In this document: piece by piece, positions 15,005 through 23,003 of the stretch
Numbering within the stretch: position 1 is the stretch's first letter
Layout of the letters: each line of letters begins with the position of its first letter
DNA from: Intrasporangium oryzae NRRL B-24470
GTDB lineage: Bacteria > Actinomycetota > Actinomycetes > Actinomycetales > Dermatophilaceae
Assembly: GCF_000576595.1 (NCBI RefSeq)
Contig: NZ_AWSA01000043.1
Span: forward strand, 1-37,020
Direction: 5' to 3'
DNA length: 37,020 bases
The notes under the pieces: generated by a model
Told to the model about the DNA's origin: nothing
What the model saw: only the letters and a program-made list of their open reading frames with translations
Database searches by the model: none
Program-made: the position numbers and the translations under genes

Positions 15005-15131
15005 TCAGGGTCGTTCGGAAGCAGCGGGCCCGAGGGGGCCTGGCCGCCTTCCCCGCGAATACCCTCCTAGCAGTGAGCAGGTACCCGCCCCCGGTTTGTC
15101 GGAGGAGCCTCCGCAACCCGAGGAGGACGCG

Positions 15132-15212
15132 ATGGGCGCCATCGAGAACGCCCCTGAGCACGAACGGCGCGGACCGAACGGTGGCAAGTGGCTGCATGCA
15201 CATGTGACATAG
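15132..15212 (+). CDS. Possible 26-residue small protein with a strong ribosome site
   Basis: An ATG at 15132-15134 is preceded by GAGGAGG with 5 nt spacing, one of the best Shine-Dalgarno matches in the window, and the frame ends at TAG 15210-15212. The product begins MGAIENAPEHERRGPNGG and ends KWLHAHVT. It is hydrophilic, with no membrane span or known motif. It lies in an otherwise gene-poor tract, so it may be a real small protein, a leader peptide or chance. I have no family evidence. Confidence 0.3.
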   Translation: MGAIENAPEHERRGPNGGKWLHAHVT

Positions 15213-15359
15213 GCCACACGCGCAACCGACTCCAGGGGAGGTGACATCCGCGCCAAGTGAAGTGGGCCCGTTTCACCGCAATCGGCAGACCTTCGCGGAA
15301 GGGTTCCCGGCCCTAGGGTGCGGGAAACGGACTGACCGACTCACCAGCGGAGACGCCGG

Positions 15360-15602
15360 TTAGGGCCTTGTGCTTTCTCCGGCGGCCGGATCTCGACGGT
15401 CTCGTCGCCTGACAGGTGTCCCTACGCCCGCTGGTGAGCTGCCCGGCGGCCCGCCACTGCCGTGGAGCGCGATCGCGACGGCCACGACGAGGCCGGCCAC
15501 GACGACGGCGAGCAGCGCCAGCAGCGCCCGCCTTCGAGGTCTCGGCGCGTTGCTCGGTGTGAGGTTGTGCATGCTCGACATCTCTGGTGAACCCCCTGTC
15601 AT
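15360..15602 (-). CDS. Possible small single-span membrane protein
   Basis: 80 residues in the longest form. After MHNLTPSNAPRPRRR comes one clean membrane span (ALLALLAVVVAGLVVAVAIAL), then a Gly/Ser/Pro-rich and Arg-rich tail. The charge pattern suggests an inside-to-outside N-terminal anchor. Ribosome sites before the candidate starts (15602, 15584 or 15575) are weak, and the tail looks untidy, as if a longer secreted domain had been lost. It could be a small cell-surface protein or a remnant. Confidence 0.3.
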   Translation of the reverse strand: MTGGSPEMSSMHNLTPSNAPRPRRRALLALLAVVVAGLVVAVAIALHGSGGPPGSSPAGVGTPVRRRDRRDPAAGESTRP

Positions 15603-15913
15603 TCCCGCGGTCCCGCCAGCGACGCGACACCCGAAGGCTTCCAGCGGCAGTGGCGACTACGCATACCGCGAGCGTGCACGTCACGATGCAGGCCGGCGAT
15701 TGCCGAAGTTCCCGCGGGACTGGGACGGGCGCGAGCGCAGGCCAAGAGCGACAGTGACTGCTACCGTCATTCCGTTGCCGTTCCAGCCCACGCACCTCGG
15801 GCTGGGCACGACCGGGCCGCCGCGCGAAGGTACGTGTCCTTGGCCCGCCGTGACCATCGGCGGCCCGGGGTCTCCACACGGGGGACCCCAGATCACAGAA
15901 GAGGCAACACCCA
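15603..15913 (+). promoter_or_regulatory. Upstream region and probable leader of the cold-shock gene
   Basis: 311 bases with no supportable gene precede the cold-shock start codon. An AGAAGAGG ribosome site lies at 15897-15904. Cold-shock transcripts often have long structured leaders, which would fit this spacing, but I could not mark a convincing promoter or conserved box. Confidence 0.3.
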
Positions 15914-16117
15914 GTGGCAACAGGCACCGTGAAGTGGTTCAACAGCGAAAAGGGCTTCGGCTTCATCGAGCAGGACGGCGGCGGTCCTGACGTCTTCGTC
16001 CACTACTCCGCCATCGAGAGCAGCGGCTACCGCGAGCTCCAGGAGGGTCAGAAGGTCGAGTTCGACGTCACCCAGGGCCCCAAGGGTCCCCAGGCTGAGA
16101 AGGTCCGAGGCATCTGA
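15914..16117 (+). CDS. Cold-shock domain protein (CspA family)
   Basis: 67 residues, the exact size of single-domain cold-shock proteins. It folds as an OB barrel binding single-stranded RNA and DNA. RNP1 (KGFGFI, 13-18) and RNP2 (VFVHYSAI, 27-34) are intact, along with the opening [11 protein letters not shown] and the GPQAEKV end. It acts in the cytoplasm as an RNA chaperone, in cold or general growth. The start is GTG at 15914, with AGAAGAGG about 9 nt upstream. It is monocistronic: a strong hairpin terminator follows, and the next gene converges on it. Confidence 0.95.
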   Translation: MATGTVKWFNSEKGFGFIEQDGGGPDVFVHYSAIESSGYRELQEGQKVEFDVTQGPKGPQAEKVRGI

Positions 16118-16147
16118 ACCTGACAGCATCCAGCGACCCCGGTCGCA

Positions 16148-16185
16148 TGCGACATCCCCCGATCGACTGGTCGGGGGATGTCGCA
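16148..16185. terminator. Bidirectional hairpin terminator between cold-shock and VOC genes
   Basis: A perfect 15-bp stem (16148-16162 with 16171-16185) and an 8-nt loop. The lower stem reads TGCGACATCCCCCGA. It lies between two convergent genes and can serve both. Confidence 0.85.
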
Positions 16186-16233
16186 TCTCCGGCGACGGCG
16201 CGCGTTCACCAACTGCGCCGGCGCCGGTGGAGG

Positions 16234-16590
16234 TCAGTCGAGGCAGAGACAGAACGGGTGTCCCGCGGGGTCGAGGAACACGCGGAAGGTCGTGCCCGGC
16301 TGGTGGTCGTGCTTGGTCGCGCCCAGGGCGATCACCGCCGCCTCCCCCTCGTCGAGGTCGTCGACGACGACGTCGAGGTGCATCTGCTGGGGCGACAGCT
16401 GACCCGGCCACACGGGCGCGGAGTAGTCCTCGACCTGCTGGAAGGAGATGCACGCGCCGTAGTCAGCGCGGATCTCGACCCAGTCGGGACGCGCCTCCAC
16501 CTTCCAGTCCAGCATGGTGCCGTAGAACCGTGCGAGGGCGTCGGGATCGGGGCAGTCGATGACGATGCTCGGGAAGCGTGCGATGGCCAT
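16234..16590 (-). CDS. VOC (glyoxalase/bleomycin-resistance-like) superfamily protein
   Basis: 118 residues from ATG 16590; a GTG nine bases upstream (16599) would add three residues, and neither has a clear ribosome site. The product shows the paired beta-alpha-beta-beta-beta pattern of the VOC fold: FPSIVIDCPDPDALARFYG at the start, WVEIRADYGACISFQQ in the middle, QQMHLDVVVDDLDEGEAAV opening the second half and TTFRVFLDPAGHPFCLCLD at the end. Potential metal ligands are H74 (QQMHLDV) and the terminal Glu position is replaced by Cys/Leu. Substrate unknown; most members of this subgroup are uncharacterised. Confidence 0.85.
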   Translation of the reverse strand: MAIARFPSIVIDCPDPDALARFYGTMLDWKVEARPDWVEIRADYGACISFQQVEDYSAPVWPGQLSPQQMHLDVVVDDLDEGEAAVIALGATKHDHQPGTTFRVFLDPAGHPFCLCLD

Positions 16591-16640
16591 GGTCGGCACC
16601 GTACGCGTCGGGGCGGACAGTCAGAGGTCGTGTGTACCGG

Positions 16641-16668
16641 AACTATGGGTCCTCAACTATGGGTCCTC
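16641..16668 (+). repeat. Exact 14-bp tandem duplication upstream of the hydrolase
   Basis: AACTATGGGTCCTC occurs twice head to tail (16641-16654 and 16655-16668), 51 bases before the hydrolase start and about 50 beyond the VOC start. It may be a duplicated regulator site or a recent slippage product. Confidence 0.7.
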
Positions 16669-16706
16669 GGTCGGCGGTTCGGGGAGAACGGGCGGATCAC
16701 CCCGCG

Positions 16707-16712
16707 CATAAT
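16707..16712 (+). promoter_or_regulatory. Probable -10 box giving a leaderless hydrolase transcript
   Basis: CATAAT matches TATAAT at five of six bases and ends 6 bases before the ATG at 16719. Transcription would therefore start at the initiation codon itself. No Shine-Dalgarno is present, which agrees with a leaderless mRNA, common in actinobacteria. The -35 is weak. Confidence 0.5.
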
Positions 16713-16718
16713 CGGCCC

Positions 16719-17633
16719 ATGGGCCAGTTACGGTTCCGAAGTGTCGCCCGAGAGCGCTCCTCGCGTCCCGGCGCCCTGGCAGAGCGATGGACCACCGTCG
16801 ACGGGGTCAAGGTCCTGTATCGCGAGTCCGCCGAGCCGCCGTCCGAACCCGAACCGCGCGTCATGATGCATCTGCACGGATTCGGTCTCTCCGGCCGCTA
16901 CCTGCTGCCCACCGCCGAGCGGCTGAGCTCCGAATTCCACACCATCGTCCCCGACCTGCCCGGCTTCGGGCGCAGCGGTCGGGCTCGAGGCCTCGACGTC
17001 AGCGACCTCGCCCGCTCGGCCGCCTCCCTCCTCGACGACCGGGGGATCCCCTCGGCCACCCTCGTGGGCAACTCGATGGGATGTCCCGTCATCTGCGAGT
17101 TTGCGCACCTCTACCCCGAGCGCCTCGAGCGGGCCGTGCTCGTTGCGCCGGCCGGAGGGTTGCACAACCAGCCCCTGACCCGGGCCGTCGGGCAGCTCGC
17201 GCGGGACGGCGTGCGGGAGCCCGCGCGGCTCATCTCCGTGGCGGTGCCCGACTACCTGCGGTTCGGGGTGCCGAGCACGGTCAGGATGTTCCGCGCCTTG
17301 ACCCGGTATCCGTCGCTCGAGCGGCTCCTCGCGCTCAGGATCCCGACTCTCGTCGTCATCGGCAGTCTCGACCCGCTGATGCCCACCCCGGCGCGTGTCG
17401 GTGAGGTTGCTCGTCAGACCGACAACCACGTGGTCCTCGTCGTGATCCACGGGGCCGCCCACGCGATCAACTTCAGCCACCCCGGCGAGCTGGCCAACGT
17501 GATCCGGCGGTTCATGGCGGACGAGCCCATCCTCGATGACCCCGAGTCTGACGGCGAGGCGCGTGCCTACGAGATCCACCGCAGTCCGCGCGTGCCCGCC
17601 AAGGGCCCGGACGCGGGCCCCGCCGGCGCCTGA
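16719..17633 (+). CDS. Alpha/beta-fold hydrolase
   Basis: 304 residues from the ATG at 16719; the longer frame upstream is unsupported. The triad is visible: S119 in GNSMG (nucleophile elbow), D218 in GSLDPLMP and H248 in GAAHAINFSHP, with oxyanion segment HLHGFGLSG at about 51-59. There is no signal peptide, so it is probably cytoplasmic. The fold is that of esterases, lipases and C-C hydrolases; the cap region (about 140-205) is short and helical. It precedes the acyl-CoA ligase gene by 143 bases in the same direction, so a link to fatty-acid or aromatic-acid metabolism is possible. The substrate is not evident. Confidence 0.88.
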   Translation: MGQLRFRSVARERSSRPGALAERWTTVDGVKVLYRESAEPPSEPEPRVMMHLHGFGLSGRYLLPTAERLSSEFHTIVPDLPGFGRSGRARGLDVSDLARSAASLLDDRGIPSATLVGNSMGCPVICEFAHLYPERLERAVLVAPAGGLHNQPLTRAVGQLARDGVREPARLISVAVPDYLRFGVPSTVRMFRALTRYPSLERLLALRIPTLVVIGSLDPLMPTPARVGEVARQTDNHVVLVVIHGAAHAINFSHPGELANVIRRFMADEPILDDPESDGEARAYEIHRSPRVPAKGPDAGPAGA

Positions 17634-17776
17634 GCCCTCCCGGCGGCCGTCGTCGTGCCCGACCCGGCTGTGAGATCGATCCATGTCCGTGGCGATCCCT
17701 TGCACGGGTTGCACCGGGGAGGTTGGGTGTGGAGAAGACCCCTGCCCGTCCACCGTCGCACGCCCGGGAGGCCCCC

Positions 17777-19426
17777 ATGTCCGCCGTCCTGTCCGAACCC
17801 GACACGCTCGACCCGACGCTCTCGCACACCCGCGGCGAGACCGACACCCCGCTCATCGAGCAGACCATCGGCGACAACTTCGATGCCACCGCGGCCCGGT
17901 TCCCCGACCGAGAGGCCCTCGTCGACGTCGTCGAGGGAACCCGGTGGACGTACGCCGAGCTCAAGGCCGACGTCGACACGCTGGCGCGCGCCCTGCTTGC
18001 CATCGGGATCAGGCCGGGTGACCGGGTCGGCATCTGGGCGCCGAACTGCTCCGAGTGGACCCTCGTGCAGTACGCCACGGCCAAGATGGGCGCGATCCTC
18101 GTCAACATCAACCCGGCCTACCGGGCGCACGAGCTGCACTACGTGCTCGGACAGGCCGGGATCTCGACCCTCATCGCCGCGGAGTCGTTCAAGACGAGCA
18201 ACTACCGCGAGATGATCGACGAGGTCCGGCACGACGTCGAGAGCCTCGAGCGCGTCATCTTCATCCGGACCGACCACTGGGCCGACCTCGTCGCGCGGGC
18301 CGACGAGGTGAGCGCCGACGAGCTGGCCGACGTCCAGGCGGGCCTCACGAACACTGACCCCATCAACATCCAGTACACCTCTGGCACAACGGGATTCCCC
18401 AAGGGCGCGACCCTGAGCCACCGCAACATCCTCAACAACGGCTTCTTCGTCGGCGAGCTCTGCGACTACACCGAGGAGGACCGGGTCTGTATCCCCGTGC
18501 CCTTCTACCACTGCTTCGGGATGGTCATGGGCAACCTCGCCTGCACGACGCACGGTGCCTGCATGGTCATCCCGGCTCCGGGTTTCGACCCGGCCCTGAC
18601 GCTCCAGGCGACACAGGACGAGAAGTGCACGAGCCTCTACGGCGTGCCGACGATGTTCATCGCCGAGTGGAACCTGCCCCACTTCGCCGACTACGACCTG
18701 TCGTCGGTGCGCACCGGGATCATGGCCGGATCTCCCTGTCCGGCAGAGCTGATGAAGAAGCTCATCGCGTCCGGCATCGAGGAGATGACCATCTGCTACG
18801 GCATGACGGAGACGTCACCCGTGTCGACGCAGAACCGCACCGACGACACGTTCGAGCAGAAGGTCGGCACCGTCGGACGCGTCGGCCCTCACCTCGAGAT
18901 CAAGATCGCGGATCCGACGACAGGAGAGACGGTTCCGCGTGGCACGGCCGGCGAGTTCATGACGAAGGGCTACTCGGTCATGCTCGGCTACTGGGAGCAG
19001 CCCGACAAGACCGCCGAGGCCATCGAGGACGGCTGGATGCACACCGGCGACATCGGCGTCATGCACGACGACGGCTACGTCGAGATCACCGGCCGGATCA
19101 AGGACATGGTCATCCGGGGCGGCGAGAACGTCTACCCCCGCGAGATCGAGGAGTTCCTCTATACGCACCCCGACATCCTCGATGCGCAGGTCATCGGTGT
19201 GCCCGACCCGAAGTACGGCGAAGAGCTCTGCGCGTGGATCCGCATGAAGGACGGAGCGACGCCACTCACGGCCGACTCCGTCCGCGAGTTCTGCACCGGC
19301 CGCCTCGCCCACTACAAGATCCCGCGCTACGTCGAGATCGTCGACGAGTTCCCGATGACCGTCACGGGCAAGATCCGCAAGGTCGAGATGCGCGAGGTGA
19401 CGGCCAAGCGCCTCGGGCTGGTCTGA
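17777..19426 (+). CDS. Fatty-acyl-CoA synthetase (AMP-dependent ligase)
   Basis: 549 residues from ATG 17777, which has GGGAGG 5 nt upstream; the longer frame from 17723 has no site. The adenylation signature is YTSGTTGFPKGA (Y200 onward), followed by CYGMTETSP, the hinge region GRIKDMVIRGGENVYPREIEE and the catalytic lysine K532 in VTGKIRKVEMRE. The enzyme activates a carboxylic acid to acyl-AMP and then acyl-CoA, in the cytoplasm. The sequence is of the medium/long-chain acyl-CoA ligase type (FadD/AcsA-like), with PFYHCFGMVMGN typical of that group. It seems monocistronic, ending at a strong hairpin. The exact chain length is not predictable. Confidence 0.92.
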   Translation: MSAVLSEPDTLDPTLSHTRGETDTPLIEQTIGDNFDATAARFPDREALVDVVEGTRWTYAELKADVDTLARALLAIGIRPGDRVGIWAPNCSEWTLVQYATAKMGAILVNINPAYRAHELHYVLGQAGISTLIAAESFKTSNYREMIDEVRHDVESLERVIFIRTDHWADLVARADEVSADELADVQAGLTNTDPINIQYTSGTTGFPKGATLSHRNILNNGFFVGELCDYTEEDRVCIPVPFYHCFGMVMGNLACTTHGACMVIPAPGFDPALTLQATQDEKCTSLYGVPTMFIAEWNLPHFADYDLSSVRTGIMAGSPCPAELMKKLIASGIEEMTICYGMTETSPVSTQNRTDDTFEQKVGTVGRVGPHLEIKIADPTTGETVPRGTAGEFMTKGYSVMLGYWEQPDKTAEAIEDGWMHTGDIGVMHDDGYVEITGRIKDMVIRGGENVYPREIEEFLYTHPDILDAQVIGVPDPKYGEELCAWIRMKDGATPLTADSVREFCTGRLAHYKIPRYVEIVDEFPMTVTGKIRKVEMREVTAKRLGLV

Positions 19427-19437
19427 CGACGACACGG

Positions 19438-19473
19438 CACGTATGCCGCTGACCCGGCTCGGCGGCATACGTG
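19438..19473 (+). terminator. Hairpin terminator built on GGCATAC words
   Basis: CACGTATGCCGC at 19438-19449 pairs perfectly with 19462-19473 (12 bp, 12-nt loop). It begins 12 bases after the ligase stop. Its right half contains a 19-base block that occurs again at 32719-32737. Confidence 0.8.
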
Positions 19474-19590
19474 ACCTCGCGTGGGGCTGGCCTCGTCGAG
19501 CCCGCGGCGCTTAGCGCCGCGCGGCGCCCCCTCCCGCAGTAGGTTTCGGGAGCAGAGGGGTCTTAGGCCCGTGACCGTGAAGGGGTCGGC

Positions 19591-20943
19591 ATGTCGGACA
19601 CCAGCAGGACGCTCGTGTGGCTCGCGCTCGCCGTCGTCGTGATCGCCCTGATCGCGTGGCTCTGGAGCTCCACGCGCCGCAGGCAGGAGGCGGACCAGCG
19701 GGCGCAGGCCGCCGCGCTTCGCGCCCAGGTCGAGGAGCGGCTGACGACGGTCCAGGACCAGGAGGACCGCGCCTCGGTCACCGAGCGGATCGCGGCCGAC
19801 GCGCAGGCCGAGGCGGAGGCTCAGGCTGCGGAGGTACGCCGTGCTGCGGCCGCAGCCGCGGAGCGTGAGGCCGAGGCCCGCCGCCTGGCCGAGCAGGCCG
19901 AGGCCAACCGCGCGGAGGCTCGCGCCGTCCGTGAGGAGCACGAGCGCCTCGCGCGCGAGGCCGACCTCCTCGACCCCGACGTCGCGACCGACAGCGACGG
20001 CTACCGCGTTGACGACACGGGCCACCGCCTCGACGGCTCCGACCGGGCGCGGCCCGGGGCGGAGCCCGATGTGGAGTCCGAAGCTGCGCCGGTGGGTACG
20101 AAACGGGTGGCGGAGCAGCCGGGCACCTCGTCGCAGGTGGACGCGGACTCCTCCGTCGCCCCCACCGAAGCCAGCGACGAGGAGGCGGTCCCGATGGAGG
20201 ACGTCACGGACGACACCGCACGACAGACCGGACCGGGCGAGACCGAAGAGACACCCGAGGAACCGGCCACGGAGGAGCGGGCCACGGAGGAGCGGGCCGA
20301 CTACCGCTTCAGCAGCGGCGACGAGCAGGACGAGGCCGTGGTCACGATCCCCGCCCTCGAGGACCGCGACGAGGTCGTCGTCGGAGGTGGGACCCCGGCC
20401 GACGACCCGGGCGACCAGCGCGGACAACCCTGGTCGACCTCGCCCGGAGCGCCCGGCCCGGACCCGAAGGACGAGGAGCCCGGGGCGGGCTACGGCGAGG
20501 ACGCCGCTCTCGGCGCCCGGGTCGACCCCGAGACGGACGTCGAGGTCGGCGACCCGACCGCCAACCCGGGGCCGGTCGAGCACTCGGACGACGCGCCCCT
20601 CCTCGACGACTCGGCGGGTACGGACGAGGGCGATCGCGACGAAGGCGATCGCGAGGGCTCCTCGGCGCATAACGCATCCGGCGATGCCGAGGCAGGAGAC
20701 GGGACCACGGGCGGCCGGCGCGTGTCCGAGTTCGACGAGGTCGTCGACGGCGGCTACGGCATCGGGTCGGCCGCGCCCATCGCGGACGGCGCCCAGCCCC
20801 TCGGGCACGCGGTGAAGGCTCGCCGCGACGGCATGACCTACGTGCTCCCCGAGGCGCCCGGCTACGACGACGTCGAACCCGACCTCTGGTTCTACAACGA
20901 GGAGTCGGCGCGTCGCGCGGGCTTCACCCCCGAGGGCGAGTAG
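19591..20943 (+). CDS. Single-span membrane protein with coiled coil, acidic disordered region and conserved C-terminal module
   Basis: 450 residues. One membrane span at about 8-26 (LVWLALAVVVIALIAWLW) is followed by a basic stop, then an Ala/Glu/Arg coiled coil (about 31-125), a long acidic, Gly/Pro/Thr-rich disordered stretch (about 130-385) and a compact C-terminal module (about 400-450) ending GYDDVEPDLWFYNEESARRAGF. That last motif is of the kind found at the ends of many actinobacterial membrane proteins (aromatic strand, then a seeEAxxAGF helix; sometimes called a sunset domain). The middle holds a codon-level tandem repeat (ATEER twice, 20271-20300). The cytoplasmic tail may scaffold partners. 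The start has AAGGGG about 9 nt upstream. Function unknown. Confidence 0.8.
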   Translation: MSDTSRTLVWLALAVVVIALIAWLWSSTRRRQEADQRAQAAALRAQVEERLTTVQDQEDRASVTERIAADAQAEAEAQAAEVRRAAAAAAEREAEARRLAEQAEANRAEARAVREEHERLAREADLLDPDVATDSDGYRVDDTGHRLDGSDRARPGAEPDVESEAAPVGTKRVAEQPGTSSQVDADSSVAPTEASDEEAVPMEDVTDDTARQTGPGETEETPEEPATEERATEERADYRFSSGDEQDEAVVTIPALEDRDEVVVGGGTPADDPGDQRGQPWSTSPGAPGPDPKDEEPGAGYGEDAALGARVDPETDVEVGDPTANPGPVEHSDDAPLLDDSAGTDEGDRDEGDREGSSAHNASGDAEAGDGTTGGRRVSEFDEVVDGGYGIGSAAPIADGAQPLGHAVKARRDGMTYVLPEAPGYDDVEPDLWFYNEESARRAGFTPEGE

Positions 20944-21061
20944 CCGCTGCACGAACCTTGGCGGGCGGAGCCGGGCTCGGACCCGCGCCGGGCCGCCCGC
21001 GCGGCCCGGCGGCATACGGCCCCCGGCGCTAATGCGGGAGCGAGCACTCGCGCGCCGCCCA

Positions 21062-21067
21062 TAAACT
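21062..21067 (+). promoter_or_regulatory. Possible -10 box for a near-leaderless argS transcript
   Basis: TAAACT fits the actinobacterial TANNNT pattern and ends 7 bases before the argS ATG. No Shine-Dalgarno is seen, so initiation at or near the ATG is plausible. Confidence 0.4.
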
Positions 21068-21074
21068 GGCCCGC

Positions 21075-22835
21075 ATGGTCTCCCCGCTCGTCGCGCTCAC
21101 ACCCAAGGTCCAGTCCGCGATCGCCGCCGCCCTCGGCGACGACTTCTGCGAGGCCGACCCGGTGCTGCGCCCGTCGCAGTTCGCCGACGTGCAGGTCAAC
21201 GCCGCGCTCGCGCTCGCCAAGAAGGTCGGTATGCCGCCGCGCGACGTCGCCGCGAAGGTCGTCGACGCGCTCGACCTCGACGGGGTCTGCTCCAAGGTCG
21301 AGGTGAGTGGCCCCGGCTTCATCAACCTCACCTTCTCCGACGCCTGGCTCGCCTCCCTCCTGCAGGACGTCGCCGCCGACGAGCGGGTCGGCGTGCCCGC
21401 CCAGGCGCCCGAAAACATCCCGATCGACTACTCCGCTCCGAACGTGGCCAAGGAGATGCACGTCGGGCACCTGCGCACGACCGTCGTCGGCGACGCGCTC
21501 GCCAGGACGCTCGAGCACCTCGGCCACCACGTCATCCGGCAGAACCACATCGGCGACTGGGGCACGCCCTTCGGCATGCTCATCGAGCACCTCCTCGAGG
21601 TGGGCGAGGGCAGCGACGAGGCCCAGCTGCTCGTCACCGACCCCAACGCCTTCTACCAGGCCGCGCGCGTCAAGTTCGAGACCGCGGAGAAGGCCGAGCC
21701 CGCGGGCAGCGCCGGCGACTTCAACACCCGGGCCCGGACCCGGGTCGTCTCCCTCCAGGCCGGCGACCCCGAGACGCTCCGGCTCTGGAACGAGCTCGTC
21801 GACCTGTCGAAGGTCTACTTCAACAAGCTCTACACGACCCTCGGCGTCACCCTGACCGACCTCCACCTCGCCGGTGAGTCGATCTACAACGCCGCGCTCC
21901 CGGGCATCTGCGACGAGCTCGAGGGCAAGGGCATCGCCCAGGTCTCCGACGGGGCCCTCTGCGTCTTCCTCGACGGCTACACCGGGCGTGAGGGCAAGCC
22001 GGTCCCGCTCATCGTCCGCAAGTCCGACGGCGGCTACGGCTACGCGACGACCGACCTCGCGACGATCAAGTACCGCGTCCACGACCTCGGCGCCCACCGG
22101 GTGCTCTACGTCATCGGCGCGCCGCAGGCCCTCCACCTCAACATGGTGTGGGACACCGCCCGCAAGGCCGGCTGGCTGCCCGACGACGTCGTGCCCGTCC
22201 ACGTCCAGATCGGCAACGTCCTCGGCGACGACCGCAAGATCCTCCGGACCCGGTCCGGCAAGCCGCTCCGGCTCATGGCCCTGCTCGAGGAGGCCATCGA
22301 CAAGGCGCGCAGCGTCATCGACGAGACGCGGCCCGACCTCGACGAGGAGACCCGGGCGACGATCGCGCGCCAGATCGGCATCGGCGCGGTCAAGTACGCC
22401 GACCTGTCCGTCGCGCACGACAGCGAGTACGTCTTCGACCTCGACCGGATGGTGTCGCTCACCGGCAACACCGGCCCGTACCTCCAGTACGTCGTCGCCC
22501 GGGTCCGCTCGATCTTCCGGCAGGTCGGCCTCGACCCGCTGGCGCAGCACGCCCCGATCGTGCTCGGCCAGGCGCACGAGCGCGACCTCGCCAAGCACCT
22601 GCTCGGCTTCGGCGACGTCGTGGCCGAGGTCGGAGCGACGTACGAGCCGCACCGGCTCGCCGGCTACCTCTTCGAGCTCGCCCAGGCGTTCTCCGCCTTC
22701 TACGAGAACTGCCCGGTCCTCAAGGCCGAGAGCGACGAGGTCAAGCAGTCGCGCCTGACGCTCTGTGCCCTCGTGCTGCGGGTCATGACAACCGGCCTCG
22801 ACCTGCTCGGCCTCGAGGCGCCCGAGCGGATGTGA
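21075..22835 (+). CDS. argS: Arginyl-tRNA synthetase
   Basis: 586 residues, normal for bacterial ArgRS (about 550-590). It charges tRNA-Arg with arginine. The order is an N-terminal tRNA D-loop recognition domain (about 1-115), the class I catalytic core with the HIGH signature as HVGH (129-132, in KEMHVGHLR), QNHIGDWGTPFGM and GYGYATTDLA, and a C-terminal helical anticodon-binding domain (about 455-586, ending LCALVLRVMTTGLDLLG). As in many ArgRSs the KMSKS loop is degenerate (RTRSGK near 395). It appears monocistronic, with a strong terminator just downstream. Essential housekeeping gene. Confidence 0.97.
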   Translation: MVSPLVALTPKVQSAIAAALGDDFCEADPVLRPSQFADVQVNAALALAKKVGMPPRDVAAKVVDALDLDGVCSKVEVSGPGFINLTFSDAWLASLLQDVAADERVGVPAQAPENIPIDYSAPNVAKEMHVGHLRTTVVGDALARTLEHLGHHVIRQNHIGDWGTPFGMLIEHLLEVGEGSDEAQLLVTDPNAFYQAARVKFETAEKAEPAGSAGDFNTRARTRVVSLQAGDPETLRLWNELVDLSKVYFNKLYTTLGVTLTDLHLAGESIYNAALPGICDELEGKGIAQVSDGALCVFLDGYTGREGKPVPLIVRKSDGGYGYATTDLATIKYRVHDLGAHRVLYVIGAPQALHLNMVWDTARKAGWLPDDVVPVHVQIGNVLGDDRKILRTRSGKPLRLMALLEEAIDKARSVIDETRPDLDEETRATIARQIGIGAVKYADLSVAHDSEYVFDLDRMVSLTGNTGPYLQYVVARVRSIFRQVGLDPLAQHAPIVLGQAHERDLAKHLLGFGDVVAEVGATYEPHRLAGYLFELAQAFSAFYENCPVLKAESDEVKQSRLTLCALVLRVMTTGLDLLGLEAPERM

Positions 22836-22870
22836 CTCCGGGGGCCAGGTCCCGACGGACCTGACCACCC

Positions 22871-22906
22871 GACCACTCGACGTGGACCCCACCACGTCGA
22901 GTGGTC
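22871..22906 (+). terminator. Hairpin terminator after argS
   Basis: A perfect 15-bp stem (22871-22885 with 22892-22906) closed by a 6-nt loop, 36 bases beyond the argS stop. The stem begins GACCACTCGACGTGG. No U tract. Confidence 0.85.
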
Positions 22907-23003
22907 ACGTCCGCGCCGACCCGGCCCGGCGGCATACGACGTCATGACTTCGTCAGGTCCTGGCCATTGCCGCCCGGGTCGGCGACGGAGGACAGTCGGA
23001 CCC

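Noticed and set aside
15240-15420. Possible riboswitch (c-di-AMP or cobalamin type) in the gene-poor tract
   Set aside because: Some short words and stems resemble these classes, but I could not lay out the conserved core of any known riboswitch, and no suitable gene follows.
20271-20303. 15-base tandem repeat as a mobile or regulatory repeat
   Set aside because: It is in frame, encodes ATEER twice and lies in a low-complexity acidic linker; ordinary coding slippage.
20892-22895. 667-codon minus-strand frame over argS
   Set aside because: Antisense shadow of a conserved housekeeping gene in high-GC DNA; no family match.
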